Source: Denitrobacterium detoxificans (GTDB lineage Bacteria > Actinomycetota > Coriobacteriia > Coriobacteriales > Eggerthellaceae). Taken from it: 64,000 nucleotides of DNA. Below are positions 42,901-48,647 of the stretch, one piece after another (position 1 is the first letter of the stretch; the number at the start of each line of letters is the position of its first letter). A model generated the notes under the pieces. It had not been told where the DNA came from. It searched no databases and saw nothing but the letters and a program-made list of their open reading frames with translations. The stretch covers positions 1,768,432 to 1,832,431 of the forward strand of contig NZ_CP011402.1 in assembly GCF_001643775.1 (NCBI RefSeq), read 5' to 3'. The position numbers and the translations under genes are program-made.

Positions 42901-45900
42901 CGCCCGCGCCATCAGAGCCCGTAGTGGAGCCCGACAGGCCATACGAAGTCGTTACGGGAATCTTCTCGAACACGGCAATGAACTTGGTGTAAGCCGTGAT
43001 GGTTTCGCCCGTAGGATTGCCAGAAATGGAGGTAGGCGTGCTCCAGGAGCCCGTAGGAGTCGTACGCGTGCTCTTGTACCAGCCCTTGAACTGCCAGTTC
43101 GAGGCAGGCGTCGTTGTGTAGGAAATCGTGCCGCTGGTATAGTGGCTCGTGTCGTGCAGGCCACTATCGTGCTGCTCGCCGTAGTATTCCTCACTCGTGA
43201 AGGTGCCTGCCTGGTCGGTAATCGTCGAGGTTGTCAGCGAGGTATCCGTGGTGTCGACACGATCGGTAATCGTCACACTGTTGCCTGGGTTGGTGCTCGT
43301 AGTCTCGGTAATCGTCGTGCTACCGCCCGACATCGTGCCTACCGCATAGGTAATCGCACGCGTCACGGGAATCCACGTGTAGGTCGCCGTCACGTCCTGC
43401 GCGGGCATGGTGAAGCCCGTGGCGGAATACGTAGTGCTGTCGGCACCCTTCACCGTAGGCGCATTGCCCGTAGCGGTGTTGGCACCTTCCCACTCGGGAT
43501 CAACGGCGGAAGTATTCGAAGGATTGTTCTTGTTGATGGGCGTGGGGAATGCCGCAATGGTCTGGCCCACGCGCTTCGTGCCGCCCAGAGCCGTCAGGCT
43601 GCTCGGCGCAGTGCCGACCTGCTTCAGGACCGGGGATTCGGTCGATGCATACTCGATGTTCAGCGTGTAGGTGTTCAACGTGTAGTAGATATGGACCACG
43701 TTGTTAGCTGCAGAAGCGTCGGAAAGCGTCACCTTCACGTCGGTATCCAGAGCCGCCAGGCCCATCATCGTCCTCTGCAGGTTCGCATTGCCCGTGTTGT
43801 TGGTGATGCCGCTGTTGGTCGTGCCCGTGTAGTTAGCAACGGCATAACCGGTCGGCAGACCCGAAGTGCCAGCGGCGGGAAGCGCCAGTTCAGCAGCCGT
43901 CAGCGTGATGGTGTCGCCCACGGAACCCGTCTGAGCGCCCGCTTCGCTTACGACACTGGAGCTATAGGCGGTTGCAACGGCGTTGCTGGTGGTACCCGAG
44001 GGATAATCGGCCAACTCGAAGTGCTTCACGATGGTGTAGCCGATGTTCGTGAGCGCCGGCAGCGACACCTCGATGGTGATGTTGCCCGTAGCGTTCTTAA
44101 CGATGTCGCGGATAGCATCGCCAGCGTTAGCCGTAGTAACGCCACCGCTACCAACCGTCACCGTGCCCTGGGTAGATCCACCCCAAGATATGGTGTAGGT
44201 GGGGGTAGTATCATCGTACCCACTGGTAGCCGTAATGGTAGGCGTCGTAAGCGTAGAGGTCGCATCCCCCGCCAGCCACGAAGTGCTACCACCACTCAAA
44301 CTCGTCACGCCCGTACCAGAGGTCCAGGAGATGGGATACTCAGCGCCAAAGTTAGCCGTAAAGGTAATCGGCCCCGTAATCGTCTCATTAACAGGATCGG
44401 TCACGGCAGACCCACCAGCCGTCCAACCAGTAAAGCCATAGCCAGAAGCAGCGACAGCCGTTGCGCTCGAAATGGGGGCAGCTACGTGATTGCCAGCAGT
44501 AGAATCAAACGCATAGACGTTCGTTCCGCTAGCCGTGCTCAACTTGCTACCCGGAGTTACGTAGCGCACGATATTGGTCTGGCTCGGAGTAGAAACGCCA
44601 TCATCGGGATTGACGGTGGTAATCGTGCCACCCACGCCGCTCGAAGGATTAGCGGCCAACGTCACAGCATACGCCTCGGTGTAAACGGGACGGAACGTCA
44701 CGTCAACGCCACCGGTGTAATACAGGGGCTCGTTGAGGATAGACGGATTGGTCGTGTCATCGTATTTCGAATTGTCCAGCGCGACATACGTGGAACCGCC
44801 ATCTTCAGAAAGTTCCCAACCGGTGAAGATGTAATTCCCACTTATATCCGTAACGGAAAGCGTAGCCGCGGGATACGCATCAATCGGCATATCCGTCGAG
44901 GTAATGCCAGTAAGCGCAGTCGAGGGTGCGGGAGTACCCGCCCCACTGGGCGTAGTAGGAGCCGCAAACGAAACGTCATACGTAGTCACCGCAGGCACAT
45001 ACTTCGCCGTCACCGTTGCGTCTCCTGTAATAGACGCAGAAAGCAGAGCCGTCGTCGCCGCAGACTGCGAACCGTACGTCGCAACGTCAAACGAGGTTAC
45101 CGTACCCCCGATATCGAGGTCCCAGCCGTCGAACTCGTACGCGGCGCTGTGCGATTCGCTCAGCGAGGTAAGGGCTGACAGCGCGCCGCCAGACCTCGTA
45201 CCCGTGCCCGTATTATTCGCGCTATTGAGAGATTCATTCTCGGCAACCCACCACGTCGGAGTAGCAGCGCCAGTGGCACCGTTCAGGCTGATCGTAGCGC
45301 TGGCAGCCGCCGGATCACTTGAAAAATCGACGCGATAGTCATCGGTCGTGGCAGCCGGCGGAGTATCCGAAGAAGCGGTGAGCGGAATCTTATTGCCATC
45401 AAGCACAATTGCCGAACCGTTAACCGTAACGTTTCCGGACGAATCGGCGGAAATCGTCAGGGTATCACCGGGGGTGATGGTTACCTTACCCCCAGAGGTA
45501 GTGGGGATGGTCCAGGCGGTCATTCCGGTGAGGTTGAGACCACCCAGCTCGGAAGCGCTCGATGTCAGTGAGGTGACAGTGGCATCAGGCGTGGACGTCG
45601 AAGACGAGGAAACCCTTGCAGCAACGCTGGCGGAACCACCAGACGTATCCTTATACTTAAGCATGAAATTGGGCGTCACCGAGATATGCCCAAGCGCTCC
45701 ATCTTTATGGAACGAACCCGTGTACTGGGGGTCGCTGTTTAGAGACGCAGGAACCGAACCAGTACCGTCAGCGAGGAACTCCCAGAAATGCGTTGGGCTC
45801 CCCGAAAGGAATTGAGCCGCATGGTTTCCGTCGGCAGTCACCCACCATACGGCATTGTTCTGATATGCAGGCTTAATAATAGAGGAGTTATATGCAACGT

Positions 45901-46957
45901 CCGTAACGATATCGCCGGTCATTGCATCCCCAAAATAGGGAACCTCGCTGTCCCAATTCAACTGGGAGAGCTTATAACCCGTGGTTGTTCCGAGGGCATC
46001 AAGGAACACAATACAATACGACGTTTTGGTCCAAGCGCCCGTAACGGACGCTTGGCCTGCAACTGCCGTATCCATATCGCCCGACAGCAAGTTGCTATCT
46101 ACAAGAGCAGTGCCCGTGTTGTATACCTGCTGGCTCATGTCAGAAACCCAGCCATCCTGGTCGCCCATTCCAGCATCTACGTAAATATCCTGAGGAATGA
46201 TGCCTAAAAATGCAGTGAGGGTGTACCCCAACATCCAAAACGGGGTATCGCTTACGTCAAGGACCAGCAGCGATTCGTCGCCCGTGGCCACATACGTAGA
46301 AGAGCTACTCAAAATCGATCCGTCACTCGTGCTGAGAATCGTACCGAATTTTGAAGTGGAATCATACGTGACCTGCGTTACGTCGGTATCGCTACCGTAG
46401 AGAATGTACGTATCGCCATCATTCTCACTTACATATTCAGTATATGGAGTGTAGTACCACGTATACGTGCCATCACCATTATCATCGGTCTGGGGGGTAA
46501 GACCGCCATTTTCATCGCCCTGCGCCGAGAGACCAGACTTGGCGCTGGAGGAGGTACCCTCCCCCGTCGTAGCGGAGTCATCGTCGTCAGAGTCTGCGCT
46601 CGCATTCAGACCCTGGGTGCTAGACCCCCCATTCTTGCCAGAAGACGAAGAATCCGCTGAGTCCTTGTTTCCTGACTCAGCGGATTCATCCGTCGCATTC
46701 GCTCCCGTATCAGAGCTAGAGGATATGTCAGCGGCTGTGGGTAGGGTGACACCACCCGCTTCCAGATTATTCTGGAGGACTTCGTCACCCCATGCGAATG
46801 AAGGCACTTGCCAAACAAGCACCAACGTTAGCAATAACGCTAACGCATTCGATCCAGTTTTGCGGATTTTTTTCCGGCGTTCGAAATTCGACTTCTTCGT
46901 AGAAGCGTAGCCGGTTTTTGCGGCGCACGAAGCCGCCGCTCCCTTTTGCGAGCCCAT
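24929..46957 (-). CDS. Giant LPxTG-anchored InlB B-repeat surface protein (7342 aa) with cytoplasmic tail
   Basis: The ATG at 46957 is preferred over an in-frame ATG at 47044 because GAGGGGG lies eight bases before it and a basic, signal-peptide-like N-terminus follows (hydrophobic core near residues 38-51). A Ser/Asp-rich linker (about 60-130) leads into a non-repetitive region of about 300 residues that I do not recognise. Roughly 70-80 InlB B-type repeats of 70-90 residues follow, interspersed with MucBP-like segments. Near the end, a Thr-rich stretch precedes LPKTG at residues 7103-7107 (positions 25637-25651). A hydrophobic segment (about 7113-7126) and KRRR complete a sortase signal. 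About 205 further residues follow, rich in Arg/Ala/Glu and likely helical. Sortases normally transfer such proteins to the cell wall; an adhesin or fibre role is inferred. The neighbouring giant gene has the same orientation. Confidence 0.95.
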   Translation of the reverse strand: MGSQKGAAASCAAKTGYASTKKSNFERRKKIRKTGSNALALLLTLVLVWQVPSFAWGDEVLQNNLEAGGVTLPTAADISSSSDTGANATDESAESGNKDSADSSSSGKNGGSSTQGLNASADSDDDDSATTGEGTSSSAKSGLSAQGDENGGLTPQTDDNGDGTYTWYYTPYTEYVSENDGDTYILYGSDTDVTQVTYDSTSKFGTILSTSDGSILSSSSTYVATGDESLLVLDVSDTPFWMLGYTLTAFLGIIPQDIYVDAGMGDQDGWVSDMSQQVYNTGTALVDSNLLSGDMDTAVAGQASVTGAWTKTSYCIVFLDALGTTTGYKLSQLNWDSEVPYFGDAMTGDIVTDVAYNSSIIKPAYQNNAVWWVTADGNHAAQFLSGSPTHFWEFLADGTGSVPASLNSDPQYTGSFHKDGALGHISVTPNFMLKYKDTSGGSASVAARVSSSSTSTPDATVTSLTSSASELGGLNLTGMTAWTIPTTSGGKVTITPGDTLTISADSSGNVTVNGSAIVLDGNKIPLTASSDTPPAATTDDYRVDFSSDPAAASATISLNGATGAATPTWWVAENESLNSANNTGTGTRSGGALSALTSLSESHSAAYEFDGWDLDIGGTVTSFDVATYGSQSAATTALLSASITGDATVTAKYVPAVTTYDVSFAAPTTPSGAGTPAPSTALTGITSTDMPIDAYPAATLSVTDISGNYIFTGWELSEDGGSTYVALDNSKYDDTTNPSILNEPLYYTGGVDVTFRPVYTEAYAVTLAANPSSGVGGTITTVNPDDGVSTPSQTNIVRYVTPGSKLSTASGTNVYAFDSTAGNHVAAPISSATAVAASGYGFTGWTAGGSAVTDPVNETITGPITFTANFGAEYPISWTSGTGVTSLSGGSTSWLAGDATSTLTTPTITATSGYDDTTPTYTISWGGSTQGTVTVGSGGVTTANAGDAIRDIVKNATGNITIEVSLPALTNIGYTIVKHFELADYPSGTTSNAVATAYSSSVVSEAGAQTGSVGDTITLTAAELALPAAGTSGLPTGYAVANYTGTTNSGITNNTGNANLQRTMMGLAALDTDVKVTLSDASAANNVVHIYYTLNTYTLNIEYASTESPVLKQVGTAPSSLTALGGTKRVGQTIAAFPTPINKNNPSNTSAVDPEWEGANTATGNAPTVKGADSTTYSATGFTMPAQDVTATYTWIPVTRAITYAVGTMSGGSTTITETTSTNPGNSVTITDRVDTTDTSLTTSTITDQAGTFTSEEYYGEQHDSGLHDTSHYTSGTISYTTTPASNWQFKGWYKSTRTTPTGSWSTPTSISGNPTGETITAYTKFIAVFEKIPVTTSYGLSGSTTGSDGAGGSDARGTNDFTGTGTLTSTSGSAEAGTQVTLPGYTPNSTSNNDDIYKPSTTASPTGTWYVNNGGTWVAVTDEDTSTPGIQVTVTDTKKDFVFVPELQKYTVTFPTAGVNCTLTSALTYEGYYGQPLTTYTSTADGSAYSDTAVAYTPTAGQTLDQNGWDMSTDGTNWTNLGTSGGAFVAPGSQTITQDTWFRENYTAGAVTYYVQRYYQDAPTSIGATPTYTAEGSPVAISTATVGSTVTYNDMVTAGLSTARPSGEPAADTSAFSTVTNPAYASYGAQSNGAAAGTSLNDFTSFTGANPSLTITDVVSGNPSNNVINLYYDRPSGLSITYNWVDTDSTNTSLADLATNTTFVTTSDRPLPTNQSGTVTVGTTIELPYYNSTGTTLSTGTETIPAGLPGGVGGTNYVHFLGWKVTQNGTDTVILASNVASNHQVTITADTVIKGYWYRDNIDVVFQNSTLGSSNATFSSIAGLTTQTMKYGENVIKTDGTNDVDDAITVNAGSPYFFQGWINADQTAAGTVTTISLPKALNTTNFTFTSGGTVSGSVATVNLYAAFGNGNQVKYVRGDYANPSSASDGKTGTTVTVGLWNETNHTHSVPPTTAAADMPLYDTDNTPDTGDYLTGYTFLGWTWPQGTTNYITNSAGYVPGGTPTGYTWSATLPDGSANRDLTALWKPVDQSVTFLAWGTKTGNDYQGDPLVANESSIKIDSGYTALDVTLSASGMPTTVQPDTWYTLPTSSELKRTGYTLVGYEFMENATQLGDSARVAADGTTPLNTHFDGTVTGSEITSANPWKVYVGSPTSCTIVPIWSHDSYDVDFTYAGDSGDSIAALTGNYSSFTIGGSNANAGTTMDVDALDATGRAFGDTMNIADSNGAGSYVGVPIVGDVATGTVGGTSYSYTFVGWSTDDSTTPTTVTDGTAASPVNTYTVPAKNLVITGTWKITEYQVDYAAAMDTTLIDSSDTTTASVSGTTSEQVDHNGNPTMTGLVTSTSNPGYAIDHWTISTYDGTTWSAETPISGSPTAEAITAPTKFTAYYGPSSTIDYTVKVHVQVADAAGNLTYKDSTQTYSNGVVGTQMKIGDEAFAQARTIQNTEFGTSGWNVSSYFDNTLTDADFTSTTPTMPDGYADPRTNSKIEFPDGSHPTSFVTPTITATTSTNVVEIWFDLVPVQYQIVRYYQSADGTAALMDAANPGANDGTADAGVVDTTDGASAYATNGTSTYYADGYAFQPVSLTGAKAEAKDSSDATAASSWTKAANITADDKTAAGSVAPTSLWTMGTPSVVDGGVVMAGGGITGDGASVICVPYTRPTFEITFKPTLATGVSANPYPTIPIDNGSTTSFYTDKARWGAPFAAGTANGGNVNYSSSSTPVGEGGLPLKSGYNAGSYYFSGWSDAATTDKVTVTSANYIQVMPARAVTLTGEWAFQQYTVTYAASPSDATGVSVKTTSPYSATELVSQGGTPTKASYGDTSQDGTNDYEIDSWTFVGSVTFPGDSSPTTVTSETSMSGKSPTDVTINGDTTFYATWKLKEYKVTYAIDNTSAYSWSSGGAPFTASETAEYTGIASGTTLGTAQIPDWSTTTTGAGMTNAVPKAGSGYQFVGWTWTTSDGTTYATSDGDDTTTSTAEQNFINLMGTSTAKAAYDPSSASATSQWAAVLAKITFGRGTGNQSADITFTTVTKQLKFSVEYRVPDSPNSSSTTWTQLGTADGVTQGSGFDRDLTYTDKIFANSITSTVYTNGVSKPGYTFDGWYNSADYTTTKITEVSKPHATTTVEDIVNLGTTGVGSTGGIIKLYAKYTPKTLDITYIDSLNTANTYTDNGSAIVTGASYNVLDKATTGAATWETDSTHAGRVFVGWTKTNIGDLTDAYIAAFGDPSHVSASGEVMDYAVNDVYTIQPDPSDDSTSSGNTFYAVWKPVEYNIQFSSGTIPYTPAVGNEIYNATNTPGTENYNIDSITDIGYTTGITLDAIPAPLTAAGAAAGKSFAGWNVSLGTAGTTANVQVGGATQTITGATLASIIQAASPTWRITDGTTFTLTAIWSDELAVNYHANANDAKIQVGTATPQTVADIIAGGGTDVVFSENIMKNESSGSYTMDVHNGSNNTTYGLYDESTGTAVGITMTRPGYVFKGWDTNASATNPTYSAAGVADTAYINTARTITGNTDLYAIWEPAAAQDVNVEEYLMLADGTYQTNPDNTVPIEKESDGSTALKTATSYTVAPSASNTTEYTASSVVTSDYSLDTAQNADWTKTLAGSGTTFKVYYKRNTHTVTYEYGNLGTLSGLTNPAFLTDTGGIAGDNTYRTGQTVKALDMPTEADITAYYAGKGLDVYDLPTGTALVWVDTDTGATTLGNVAGLSPFTMPDRDVTLRLELVRHPFTVTYVADTNGFLTAGGQKASAGTVVYQETVRAFDKPTLVLDAGSTIGGVDVSGQTVSATGDTAATGSASDFAFTNWTWTGYDSATKYSTNPATSADAIILQDTLLTANFDEIFTVTYNNDNVGDDFTPAKVYQNLRVSDTIPYPGTSVTGSASATETTPKHKTGYTFVGWHVTNTDRVDSSYAPVTPDPYYYTTWALDPDGGTAAEVAAGTKKYEIISMSDLYNMNVLGNFTLDSVYDAEKFDAEFDANGGTITSDGTAVSSSATLTRGTGDTKVTWNDGVGNSLSSQPVAARTGFKLTGWELVEENGAAPAAAKTFTTTEVITMRYGGMKLKAVWEPADATYTYVVDSASLTPEARGTVAMNLASVSNPETVHNDGVTAPTSPTGAYALPNYGYEFEKWTSASYPAKDLETDGWSTASGLVMGAQSIIPQKVTVTTDPATSTTVQAYESDTFSAHFVPKNYTVEFLPDLAGLATVGGLATTQTVAYKGYPVAMTGSSANYEVTSVATGYEQDGGKWEYTIQIGDASMSGLATAAETWHADTKTITGETTDPSTIAIRGNTTFRPVIKASVHTLTYDYDISTSPDVVKNNVATGTVDTVPEIQATDIPDGYTFGGWKYTDPSTGAVTIYNANDTDTTNDTFTMPGSDATLVAVWVGKTITITYVCNGGSGNANNGETPAGQTSYTQTYTYGSGSGTSMDDDTFTPSPGTNSHGVVPPYAREFDKWASNANGTGSIQVGANSSFTLPTEDTTLYAIYKNRQYTVTLDRNMGTDGACTTTTATYSTSGVWQYETPLPTYEYGDTLTLPYIFDYDSFGNIETDSNGKNLYDFWNPPSSNYSFLHWSDSATGSGATGSYKGLWNNGITVTVGSDPVFKSVQDSASTPSVDESVAKEDVTLYVNWDYDNMSGEGYYVVYYNEDGANLLDSTGTGAEVYATPTNYGAFASDQNIYRSRADKTLSGHPYAFKGWAEYDPSDPNANAQGAVCDASGTPILVAAGNTTLASAVAAASETLNVSVTNGLTSATGTDGNSYTIPARPLRLVEVYELADYTVKFDPNLPVGTTIYSGSCPDQDFTWGTPEDLNKNIYSVNGYTFLGWSKNPLASAPDANLSAPSGVVSYNTGTHGELTSYSGPAEVTLYAVWSEVDNYKVRYIADYDPSDTTGASDVVHATDQYFKWTENPTAITTIPSKSVGTDTSTYTFEGWYTAKDGGGVKIEDADTSGKWDKTIQEIAASSDNYAAYNAQSDKSYVYLYAKWTKTGWSVNYQVAPGTDPKPVGDANRAEKKISAASNVDITSPSTSFVTYDGFTPDGWVIDTDADGSFDFSFDSAGNYNGTDTYVPSSGVVAYNDPAIQSALASALYSGTRTLEARVVYKEMEYTVNYNLNTGSDPAGRYSYPQNTVSTPLGDVIQKTGLDWNTDTYIGASYDVGPTRDGYTFDGWFAGNGSVAFNYPAIYGYNANKSTWTVKQLADLQAALKGSGTGKYTTTSYDLYAKWIENSNYTVKYDLKGGSIAAVAGNQFLGTDETPLKWTDNATAAGYTLVPGDYDVDRSGYTFDGWWLTSDYKAGSQLTSGATMSYGDLAEALKAVDAASGAAAIADGGTVTIYAKWKEVTTPINYAVDDTAHAQLYDGATASGTAVSGVTQLVGGATGAGLSPVTAMPLTGYKIVGWKATVVGAASEETYTVGTSSDNNPSGVLTENSDGSWTLDLSKMASVGNLNGGWVSATYTALTEAEDVNYTVQFYKQLPDGTYAAVPDETETRTATTGSTVTYSTSSPDDVNRYIADGYMLNTGVTGTIASATVAGDGTTVLKLYYETSPFTVTYQFSSDPDECPSPAPTITNPIQSVAPGGTHTLRTDTPATVFGWTFDGWDYAHVTVDYTPAGTSTALTLPNDAWNATHTSFTMPKGNVVVTGKWTREKQPVTYNKDVKIDPSVSGPISPTPEVQVNGASMSGTSYIQYVPTDLYPSLSDANYDGTANDPITVVNPDPTRYVVMWEYEYTDGPDKGVTGTTMDPESIQVTGPLTFTAVLVQKQIISYLRGTGVNGETVGDWTDVSKAYSATDSSTLSGATRYVAVPSPFSVNGTDYQYGAETVWQSDIGMYVPAHIEGYLFTGWVWENLDTGDTGTITGTSKTNVSTPFTNSSVTFTAQWTPTKQTLIFDTNGGSWTTGSTDPSGEYATGTHVGIPNNATATAEKDGYQLAGWKLDGDESGYIYPSGGTFTMPGHNAKLIAVWEPVPVTIKYEPNDPLFGSVLPTSETVISTSTNVLGSTPTANTGYHFVNWTMKDGSTLLGTVDATTNKITPTHNADGVFVDGVTYVANFEPNEYQVNFVSATGGYIDTSNPYVNVQTVKYNDTADKTIVNAVSNNPAEIVPKSPYPWSYEMWPVQADGSIATTPVTGWVYEVDDLAILGPTTFTAQWDAYGTYFVEYNTHGGTPLNRKAVLALTDTNLLPSASTVRPGYTFVRWDYQTQLTPSAMTDDQVYDDPSFWEEALNTYTFQKMNLPDSTPNVLTLHARWQERSDYQVIYDDGDIDGTDLPAYVMNYGWTYDQPSQTISNVAWTNDKFADGKNACAVDVPTKAGYTFDGWQVKLGDGTLSVDANGDPVYATIGMTYEDLVGIAYPDNPNADPSSITLVAHWTPKTYTLVYYDVDADTPTPVATHTETVTWDTPVYATYTPTDGTTRQFDRYDFNPSNLTDTNAGTMTTNVATTATYGDLAVDDTNNEVHVYAKWLKLIPVYDEYHLLNYNGTTYVDSYNAATAEADGYLVTRRMVEGTTAYATTLPSFAGYTYAGDTFDESGYKTGITPTSSYGTLGINDGVTLSGTAAEPHFVRYWKENTNYIVEYNGNADDPVNLAKGSAVVPSSVNPGYTPGTNGATTVPDQTVQSWTSVDHVDSWVDTYVTPERTGFDFIGWNTAADGSGTVDGVTEGNADDTNQYGDLTYAKDADGNWVKVDPLSSSSTVKLDSAGEYRGYTTLYAQWAQKRSHIIYRVNGDSDGTGAGSYGGMIRFNKSETASDLSVTQREEFITSVDGEEYDNTQSALTYTGNSMEGAQAVALPGWHFVNWTVNYEISDALADDAADDVQFVQPQRPVGNEQLELSPTMESNGGTVPSGMITQSAGMTTQATTIANGAEYSTETAILPGVGTNSSLYITAVYTANFEKNDDGIIHYDENPPLKPGTTEKQKVYNGPVPDTVAPWGSSVNLSDGTGEKGSVLTTAGFEIIGWDKEPHDPSDADYPSTPDYWLEEGVTMPQGETTLYAHWAPKKYSVSTENPPTGGTVIGGTDPLPYGTYIPEGWITVTPEDGYEPTGWVVEWIDPETGEKHTYTTYDPDYTKIPIWGETTLTPIFKYTGTKGGEETTTTTTVVTTTYGRGGGLPKTGDEETTYPFIIAMLAAMGLMALAAAKRRREEDDDPTTPGGSGNGASPKGPGAMFAVGGGTPTPMAAAGAAVAKPQTIPNPLDGASEAMGEVVQGAKERAARMAEAVRERRDALRDARERAAERKAQAKRMTADSVARPVGVANPAAGLADRISAAAERMADRMSAAAAGGKRAADETDRFRAMLSAGYEATAPVAPQMAVYEEDSFADYAGDVACAPVGAAVTQPSVHHYGMKSLR

Positions 46958-47034
46958 AATGACAACCCCCTCGATCGGTGCAGCTATTGGATTTAACTGG
47001 TCTTTTACGCTGCAACTGATGTTTGGACCCCAAC

Positions 47035-47054
47035 CTATGCGCACGCATGCATAG
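47035..47054. repeat. Inverted repeat CTATGC-N8-GCATAG in giant-gene leader
   Basis: CTATGC (47035-47040) and GCATAG (47049-47054) are exact complements separated by 8 bases. They lie just downstream of the predicted -10 of the LPKTG giant gene, so this could be an operator or a leader hairpin. Confidence 0.35.
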
Positions 47055-47068
47055 ATGGTTAATGCTGA

Positions 47069-47097
47069 TTATTAGCACATTTGCAGTAGCATAACAA
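47069..47097 (-). promoter_or_regulatory. Sigma-70-type promoter of the LPKTG giant gene
   Basis: On the minus strand TTGTTA (47097-47092) and TAATAA (47074-47069) are separated by exactly 17 bases. Transcription would begin near 47062, leaving a leader of about 105 bases before the ATG at 46957. No clear terminator separates it from the upstream AlbA_2-type gene, so read-through is possible. Confidence 0.55.
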
Positions 47098-47147
47098 GGG
47101 ATTGCTACCCGAGGTGATTCATTTGAAACCTGGCGGTTACTATCGAA

Positions 47148-48647
47148 CTATGCCCAGGCCGGCACGTAACGACGGAATTTAGCGCCCGATTTTTCGTTCT
47201 CGACCTTGATGAGACCCACGGTTTGGCAGTCGCGAATGAGACGAGACATGGCAAGCACGTTTTTCTGCTCGTTGGGCAGGCCAAAGCGCTCACGGAGCGT
47301 GGTGTTGCTGAACGATTCGCCCTGAGCGTAACGCAAACACGCATGCCAATACACGGCAGATTCCCTATCTGACCTGGTCATTGCTTCATATCCACCACAA
47401 CGGCGAAGCGTGACCACGGTACCGCCCTCTTCGGTGCTCACCGTCTTCGGTGGCAGCATATGCGCCTCTTCGCACGCTTGGACCACCATATCCCAGCCAA
47501 CACCCCACTCCTCGCAAATACCCATGTCACGAAGCTGCGTCGAGAGGGCTACGTTACGCGTTTTCGGACGGGCGTTAAGCATCTGATTAGGAGGAACGAG
47601 GCTGCTGCCCGGATTGCTGAATTCGATGCGATTGTCGTAGATGCTCACCAGCGGACCTGGCGTAAACGCCTGAATGTCCTGGTGCAACACCGAATTGACC
47701 AGCAGCTCGCGAACCGCGCGTCGAGGATATGCATGTCCCACGCGCAGGTAAACGCCGCCTTCAGCCAGATCGCCCGTGGGCGTATTGCTGGCAATGTACG
47801 CTTCGGCCTTGGGCAACGCCGTGGCATAGCCCTCGTCGAATACTTCCTGATCTGCGATTTCATATGCGCCCCGCCCGGCGAAACGCACGATGCGAATCAT
47901 GCGTCGGGCCAGCTCATCAAAGGCGCTGAGCTTCGTGGCAAGCAAGAGGGCACCCATTACGGTAATGGCATACGACCCGCCTTCCTGAGCGCGGATGATC
48001 TCGCGTTCTTCCAGGTCGGCCAGCAAGGCATCTTCACCGGTGAGGTTCCCCACATACGCGAGCCCGCCATTGGTGCGCCCGCTGCGCATGAGCGCTCGAT
48101 AGGCCTCGAGATTCAGCAATTCATGCAATTGACTAGGCGATACACCTTCCATGGCAACGGAGAGCTCACGATTCGGCCCTTGAACGCGATGCCATAGCTC
48201 TACCTCGCGCGGGCTTCCCACCTGCAGCTTCTTCGTCTTGTTGCCATGGCGCAGATAGGGTTTCCCATTGAAACGTACGGGATGACCTGCGGCAGCGTTG
48301 ACCTTGAGCACAACGAATCGCTTACCCCACGCATCGAGCACATCGAACGAGAAGCGGGTGCCTTCCGAAAGGTTCGCCTTGAGCCAGGGAACGATCCTTT
48401 GCCCAGATGGAGACTTGGTTTCCGTAGGGCTGAACGTTGTGCCCACGAACTTATGCGAATTCGGACTAACGCCCCAGACGCAATAGCCATTGCCCCGGCC
48501 ATGAAAGGCCGCGGAATTGGCGACAGCACACACGTCTTTCCCGATCTGCTGAACGTCGATTTCCGAGCCAACGAAGGCCAGCCATTCCGTATTGCTGGGA
48601 TACCCCACAAGCGAATACAGAAGGTCCTCTGCATGAGTCGTCGTCAC
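47148..48647 (-). CDS. Schlafen AlbA_2 / HATPase_c_4-type ATP-binding protein, probable transcriptional regulator
   Basis: The N-terminal ~140 residues match the AlbA_2 (Schlafen-like) fold: NTEWLAF, then KDVCAVANSAA, a GNGYCVWGV strand and GKPYLRHGN. The C-terminal half resembles the RecG-like HATPase_c_4 module (AVRELLVNSVLHQD, then YDNRIEFSNPGS and LRDMGICEEWGVGWD). Proteins with this pair are usually annotated as putative transcriptional regulators or ATP-dependent helicase-like proteins. The GTG at 48647 is chosen because AGGGGG lies just upstream; an in-frame start at 48710 lacks a ribosome site. The last ~70 residues look like a winged helix. The gene ends 190 bp before the LPKTG giant gene in the same orientation, so it may control it, but this is unproven. 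Confidence 0.8.
   Translation of the reverse strand: MTTTHAEDLLYSLVGYPSNTEWLAFVGSEIDVQQIGKDVCAVANSAAFHGRGNGYCVWGVSPNSHKFVGTTFSPTETKSPSGQRIVPWLKANLSEGTRFSFDVLDAWGKRFVVLKVNAAAGHPVRFNGKPYLRHGNKTKKLQVGSPREVELWHRVQGPNRELSVAMEGVSPSQLHELLNLEAYRALMRSGRTNGGLAYVGNLTGEDALLADLEEREIIRAQEGGSYAITVMGALLLATKLSAFDELARRMIRIVRFAGRGAYEIADQEVFDEGYATALPKAEAYIASNTPTGDLAEGGVYLRVGHAYPRRAVRELLVNSVLHQDIQAFTPGPLVSIYDNRIEFSNPGSSLVPPNQMLNARPKTRNVALSTQLRDMGICEEWGVGWDMVVQACEEAHMLPPKTVSTEEGGTVVTLRRCGGYEAMTRSDRESAVYWHACLRYAQGESFSNTTLRERFGLPNEQKNVLAMSRLIRDCQTVGLIKVENEKSGAKFRRYVPAWA

Noticed and set aside
47148-48647. AlbA_2/Schlafen-type protein as an anti-phage defence gene
   Set aside because: No companion nuclease, toxin or other defence gene nearby; the domain pair is common in putative regulators.
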